From contig CAJMMY010000027.1 in the NCBI GenBank assembly GCA_905214605.1, positions 1-9,543 on the forward strand: 9,543 nt of DNA, given 5' to 3'. Positions 6,857-9,543 of the stretch are shown here, piece by piece. Source of the stretch: an uncultured bacterium. Lineage in GTDB: Bacteria; Bacillota_A; Clostridia; Oscillospirales; Oscillospiraceae. The notes below the pieces were generated by a model that saw only the letters and a list, made by a program, of their open reading frames with translations, did no database searches and was not told the origin of the DNA. The translations under genes were made by a program, and so were the position numbers. Positions within the stretch are counted from its first letter, which is position 1. Each line of letters begins with the position of its first letter.

Positions 6857-9145
6857 TTATTTCTGCCCGGTTTTCTGATTTCGCTCTGCCCGGTCTCTCC
6901 GACGACGGAAACACCGGTCGCACACGCCGAACGCACTGTCCAAAGGCAGCGGACGTCCGCAAATGCGGCACCGCGGTCCGCATTTCTCCAAGTCATTGCT
7001 CAACAGCTGATGAATGGCATCGGACGTAATCATTTTCTCCGCCCGCAGCCAGGTTTCGTCATAGGGATAGCGGAATGCCTTGCTGAAGGAATAATACAGC
7101 TCCAGCTGCTTGAAATACAGCTCCAAATCGTCCAGCTGCTCTCCCATCAGAATGGGGCGGTCCAACTCATCGGTCTGTCCGGAGCAGTACGCATCGGTGT
7201 ACACCAAAAACTGCCGGAGCAGCGCCTCCCGGGTCTCGTCAAAGGGAATGCCGCAAGCCCGGAGAATCTCCTCCCGGGGCAGATTTTTCGCAGCGGGCAC
7301 CGCCTTTTCCATCATGGTAATCAACCGGATATGTCGGGAAACGTCCATACGCTCATAGGGCAGCTTCACCGGCTGACTGCTCCATGCTTTCAGCACATCC
7401 ACCAACGGGAAATCCAGGCTGGCCACCAAATCGCTAAAGCCAAGCACCGCATGGGGAATGGGTGTGTTGGGCTTTTGCAGACATTGATGCAGATAGCCCT
7501 CCTCGTCCGCGTCTCTCATCGCCGCCACATAGCCCTTTTCATACAGACCCATGCGCCCGGCGCGTCCGGCAATCTGCTTGACCTCCGGGGGTGTGAGCAA
7601 TCGTCTGCCCCGACCGTCAAATTTTTCCGCCTCCGTGAAGAGAATCCGCCGCACCGGCAGATTCAATCCCATGCCGATGGCGTCCGTGGCCACCAAAACC
7701 TTGGTTTCCCCGCTGAGGAATTGATGCATCTGCGCCCGCCGCGCCTCATAGGGCATGGCGCCGTAAATAATCGAGGTGGGAATGTCCATATTCCGCAGCC
7801 GGGCAGCCATTTTCAGCACCTCCCGCTTGGAAAAGGCAATCAACGCGTCGCCCTGCTCCACCTGACGGAAATTCACCGGCTCCTCCTGCCAAATCAAGGG
7901 CACAGACCGATGATGCTCCACCACTTCATAGGGGTCGCCCAAATCCTCCAGAATCTTTTTCAGCAGGGGCAAAGCCTCCGGCGCGGTGCAAAGGTGAATC
8001 TCGTCCGCCTGCAAGCCCAAAATGGCCCGGGTCCATGCAAATCCCCGGCATGGGTCGGCAATCATCTGACATTCGTCAATCACCGCCACATCGTAATGGG
8101 TGTGCAGGTCCGCTTTCTCCACCGTGCTGGAAACATGGGTTTCGTTGGGCACGATTTCCTCTTCCTCACCGGTCCGCATGGAGCAGCGCACACCGGCTGC
8201 CAGCAGCCGTTCCTGCACTTCCAATGCCAGCAGCCGCAGCGGCGCCAGATAGGCGCCCGTCCACACTTCCTGCAAGCGTTTCAGACCTTGATAGGTTTTT
8301 CCGGTATTGGTTTCGCCCACATGAATCACAAAATGCCGTTCCATCGCCCGCGCCTGGGGGTATTCGTCCTTCGGCTCCACTGCCAGCAGGCGCTCCAGTT
8401 TCATCTGAATCATACCCTGCACATAAAACAGATTGTAATTCTCTTTCAAGCTAGGCCGACGGCCGGGAAACTGCTCCTGAATTCTGGGCACGGAAAGAAT
8501 TTCCTCTGCCGAAACGGCAGGTTCAATGCTCTGCAGCTCTTCTGCCGCCCCCACCGCAAACCGCATCAGATTGGCCGCATATTTCTCCGCCAGTTTTTCC
8601 CCCTCGGGAAGAAAGGCCAGAATCCACCGATGACGGCTCATCTGCCGAATTCCGCCACTGCGCAGGGCATGAACCGACCAGGACTTCCGATACAGCCCCC
8701 GCAGTTCTTCCCCGCTGGGACGCAGCCGGGGGCGCTTGTCCAAATCCAATGCTTTCTGAACGGTCACCGGCGCCATCACCTGCCCATGGCAATGCCGCAC
8801 CAAAACCACCACGTCTTCCGCCAATTCCTGCCGGAAATCGGAATGCTCCAATGCCTGCTGCACCGCATCCGTCATCATGGCCGCAGCTTTGGTCAGCAAC
8901 TCCGGAATCTGCTTTTTCGGCACCTGCCGCAGGGCATTGGTCTCCTCCTGAGATTTCTGCACCTGCGCCAAAATGGCCTGCATACCCGGTTCCTGCTCCA
9001 CCGCCTGCACCAATTCCATTGTCCAAAGCTCCTGCTCTCCGCGATGCAGGTCTGCCGGGTGATTGCGCAGCATACTTTTGCTCCACCCCCGCTCCGTCAA
9101 TTCCTGCCGGGTCAGGTATGCCAATTCTTGTTCTTCCCTTGCCAA
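6857..9145 (-). CDS. Suv3-like ATP-dependent RNA helicase with C-terminal zinc-ribbon-like motif
   Basis: The protein has 762 residues from TTG 9145. Superfamily 2 helicase motifs of the Suv3 type are clear: GETNTGKT (Walker A, 277-284), VIDECQMI (motif II, 355-362), TAPE (387-390), VATDAIGMGLN (motif V region, 485-495) and QIAGRAGR (motif VI, 524-531). The AYLAPLRLLALE stretch (298-309) is also Suv3-like. A Suv3 C-terminal-like helical region follows. The end has paired CxxC at 726/729 and 742/745, which could bind zinc, then a very basic tail. The N-terminal ~270 residues begin with a short helix-turn-helix-like part (YLTRQELTERGWSKSML) and are otherwise not recognised. Suv3 unwinds RNA in mitochondrial RNA decay; a bacterial role in RNA turnover is inference. 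The frame continues upstream to an ATG at 9271, but TTG 9145 has AGGAG 7 nt upstream and removes an unlikely 42-residue extension crossing the promoter. It is a single-gene unit with its own promoter and terminator. Confidence 0.9.
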   Translation of the reverse strand: MAREEQELAYLTRQELTERGWSKSMLRNHPADLHRGEQELWTMELVQAVEQEPGMQAILAQVQKSQEETNALRQVPKKQIPELLTKAAAMMTDAVQQALEHSDFRQELAEDVVVLVRHCHGQVMAPVTVQKALDLDKRPRLRPSGEELRGLYRKSWSVHALRSGGIRQMSRHRWILAFLPEGEKLAEKYAANLMRFAVGAAEELQSIEPAVSAEEILSVPRIQEQFPGRRPSLKENYNLFYVQGMIQMKLERLLAVEPKDEYPQARAMERHFVIHVGETNTGKTYQGLKRLQEVWTGAYLAPLRLLALEVQERLLAAGVRCSMRTGEEEEIVPNETHVSSTVEKADLHTHYDVAVIDECQMIADPCRGFAWTRAILGLQADEIHLCTAPEALPLLKKILEDLGDPYEVVEHHRSVPLIWQEEPVNFRQVEQGDALIAFSKREVLKMAARLRNMDIPTSIIYGAMPYEARRAQMHQFLSGETKVLVATDAIGMGLNLPVRRILFTEAEKFDGRGRRLLTPPEVKQIAGRAGRMGLYEKGYVAAMRDADEEGYLHQCLQKPNTPIPHAVLGFSDLVASLDFPLVDVLKAWSSQPVKLPYERMDVSRHIRLITMMEKAVPAAKNLPREEILRACGIPFDETREALLRQFLVYTDAYCSGQTDELDRPILMGEQLDDLELYFKQLELYYSFSKAFRYPYDETWLRAEKMITSDAIHQLLSNDLEKCGPRCRICGRPLPLDSAFGVCDRCFRRRRDRAERNQKTGQK

Positions 9146-9152
9146 TTTTGTT

Positions 9153-9157
9153 CTCCT
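9153..9157 (-). promoter_or_regulatory. Ribosome binding site deciding the TTG start of the helicase
   Basis: AGGAG on the - strand lies 7 nt before TTG 9145. No ATG in this frame between 9145 and 9271 has a comparable site, so the helicase is taken to start at the TTG. Confidence 0.75.
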
Positions 9158-9176
9158 AAAAATACATAGTGTTTCT

Positions 9177-9205
9177 ATTGTACACAATTTCTCCCAAATT
9201 TTCCA
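9177..9205 (-). promoter_or_regulatory. Probable promoter of the helicase gene
   Basis: On the - strand TGGAAA (9205-9200, 4 of 6 consensus) and TACAAT (9182-9177, 5 of 6) are 17 nt apart. The start would be near 9170, giving a leader of about 25 nt. An inverted repeat ATACGT/ACGTAT (9205-9210, 9224-9229) lies just upstream. Confidence 0.42.
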
Positions 9206-9279
9206 TACGTAAATTTTTCGGCAACGTATAGGGTCCGCCTCGCCGGTTTTTCCCCGCTGAAACACCGTCAAAAATGCCC

Positions 9280-9341
9280 TTGAAAAAATTTTTAATTTTT
9301 TTCAAAAAAAGCTTGCATTCTGTCTGTGGCTGTGGTAATAT
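9280..9341 (+). promoter_or_regulatory. tRNA-Pro promoter with A/T-tract upstream element
   Basis: TTGCAT (9313-9318) and TAATAT (9336-9341) are separated by exactly 17 nt, with TGG giving an extended -10. The start would be near 9348, about 17 nt before the tRNA. Directly upstream lie A- and T-tracts (9283-9310), including a perfect 9-bp inverted repeat (9280-9288 with 9297-9305). They resemble an UP element, common at strongly expressed stable-RNA promoters. Confidence 0.65.
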
Positions 9342-9364
9342 ACTTGAGCACGATGAATGCATAA

Positions 9365-9441
9365 CCGGGTGTAGCGCAGTTTGGTAGCGCGCTTGAATGG
9401 GGTTCAAGAGGCCGCTGGTTCGACTCCAGTCACTCGGACCA
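9365..9441 (+). tRNA. tRNA-Pro (anticodon GGG), CCA encoded
   Basis: This 77-nt sequence folds as a full cloverleaf. The acceptor arms are CCGGGTG and CACTCGG (7 bp with one G-T), the D-stem is GCGC/GCGC, and the anticodon stem is CTTGA/TCAAG around ATGGGGT. The T-arm is GCTGG-TTCGACT-CCAGT. The anticodon GGG is at 9399-9401, preceded by T33 and followed by G37 as expected for proline. A73 and the encoded CCA end at 9441. It decodes CCC and CCU. The acceptor starts with C1, typical of bacterial tRNA-Pro. It appears to be transcribed alone, with a terminator 2 nt after the CCA. Confidence 0.96.
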
Positions 9442-9443
9442 TC

Positions 9444-9476
9444 AAGAGGTACTTACGTAGGTAAGTACCTCTTTTT
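9444..9476 (+). terminator. Intrinsic terminator directly after tRNA-Pro
   Basis: A perfect 13-bp stem (9444-9456 with 9461-9473) has a GTAG loop and is followed by T, a G and more T through 9482. It begins two bases after the tRNA CCA, so the transcript is a single tRNA whose 3' end must be trimmed of the hairpin. Confidence 0.93.
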
Positions 9477-9543
9477 GTTTTTCCCGGCAATTTCCGAATC
9501 ATATCAATAAATTCATAAATCAGGGCGGGCGCATCAAAAAAAT

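Noticed and set aside
7010..9169. Long + strand open frame of 719 codons opposite the helicase
   Set aside because: It is an antisense shadow with His/Gln-rich low-information sequence. The - strand helicase with its motifs explains the region.
9430..9460. tRNA 3' end as an integration (att) site of a mobile element
   Set aside because: No integrase and no repeat of the tRNA 3' end is present in the window, and the tRNA terminator follows directly.
9384..9541. - strand frame open from the right edge through the terminator and into the tRNA (ending like VRVTGVEPAAS)
   Set aside because: The end is the well-known translation of a tRNA antisense strand. The part outside the tRNA is under 35 residues with no start and no ribosome site, so it is most likely chance.

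Overview
The window looks like a chromosomal stretch from a Gram-positive Clostridia-type bacterium, most likely an Oscillospiraceae-like gut anaerobe. This is inferred from strong AGGAGG-type ribosome binding sites, use of GTG and TTG starts, intrinsic hairpin-plus-T terminators, an S-layer-homology (SLH) protein, and a Gram-positive style three-part MacAB/YknXYZ-like transporter. No phage, insertion sequence or CRISPR array is visible.

Layout. (1) Positions 1-1185, + strand: the end of a polysaccharide-deacetylase-like gene overlaps by 8 nt a gene for a stand-alone GlmU-type nucleotidyltransferase domain. A strong terminator at 1203-1248 follows. (2) Positions 1247-6607, - strand, transcribed from right to left: a four-gene operon of a HlyD/MacA-like adaptor, an ABC ATPase, a MacB/FtsX-type permease and an SLH-domain secreted protein. 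The first two junctions are 4-nt ATGA overlaps and the third is a 9-nt gap. A good sigma-A-type promoter lies at 6757-6785, with a leader of about 140 nt. (3) Positions 6857-9145, - strand: a large Suv3-like RNA helicase with a C-terminal zinc-ribbon-like motif and a TTG start, followed by its own terminator at 6798-6842. (4) Positions 9313-9476, + strand: a single-gene tRNA-Pro(GGG) unit with promoter and terminator. The last ~60 bases show nothing convincing.

How it works together. The ABC operon is expected to pump an unknown compound (peptide, antibiotic or lipid-like) across the envelope. The SLH protein would be secreted and bound to cell wall polymers, and its position in the operon suggests a surface role linked to the pump. 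The adaptor gene, however, is split between two frames just after its membrane anchor. The segment normally found between anchor and barrel-sandwich domain also appears to be missing, so in this sequence the pump may lack a working adaptor. This split is the most notable irregularity in the window. The adaptor body also carries what look like two tandem barrel-sandwich/beta-barrel units. I do not see an unmistakably new system. The SLH-linked pump is the best candidate for unusual biology.
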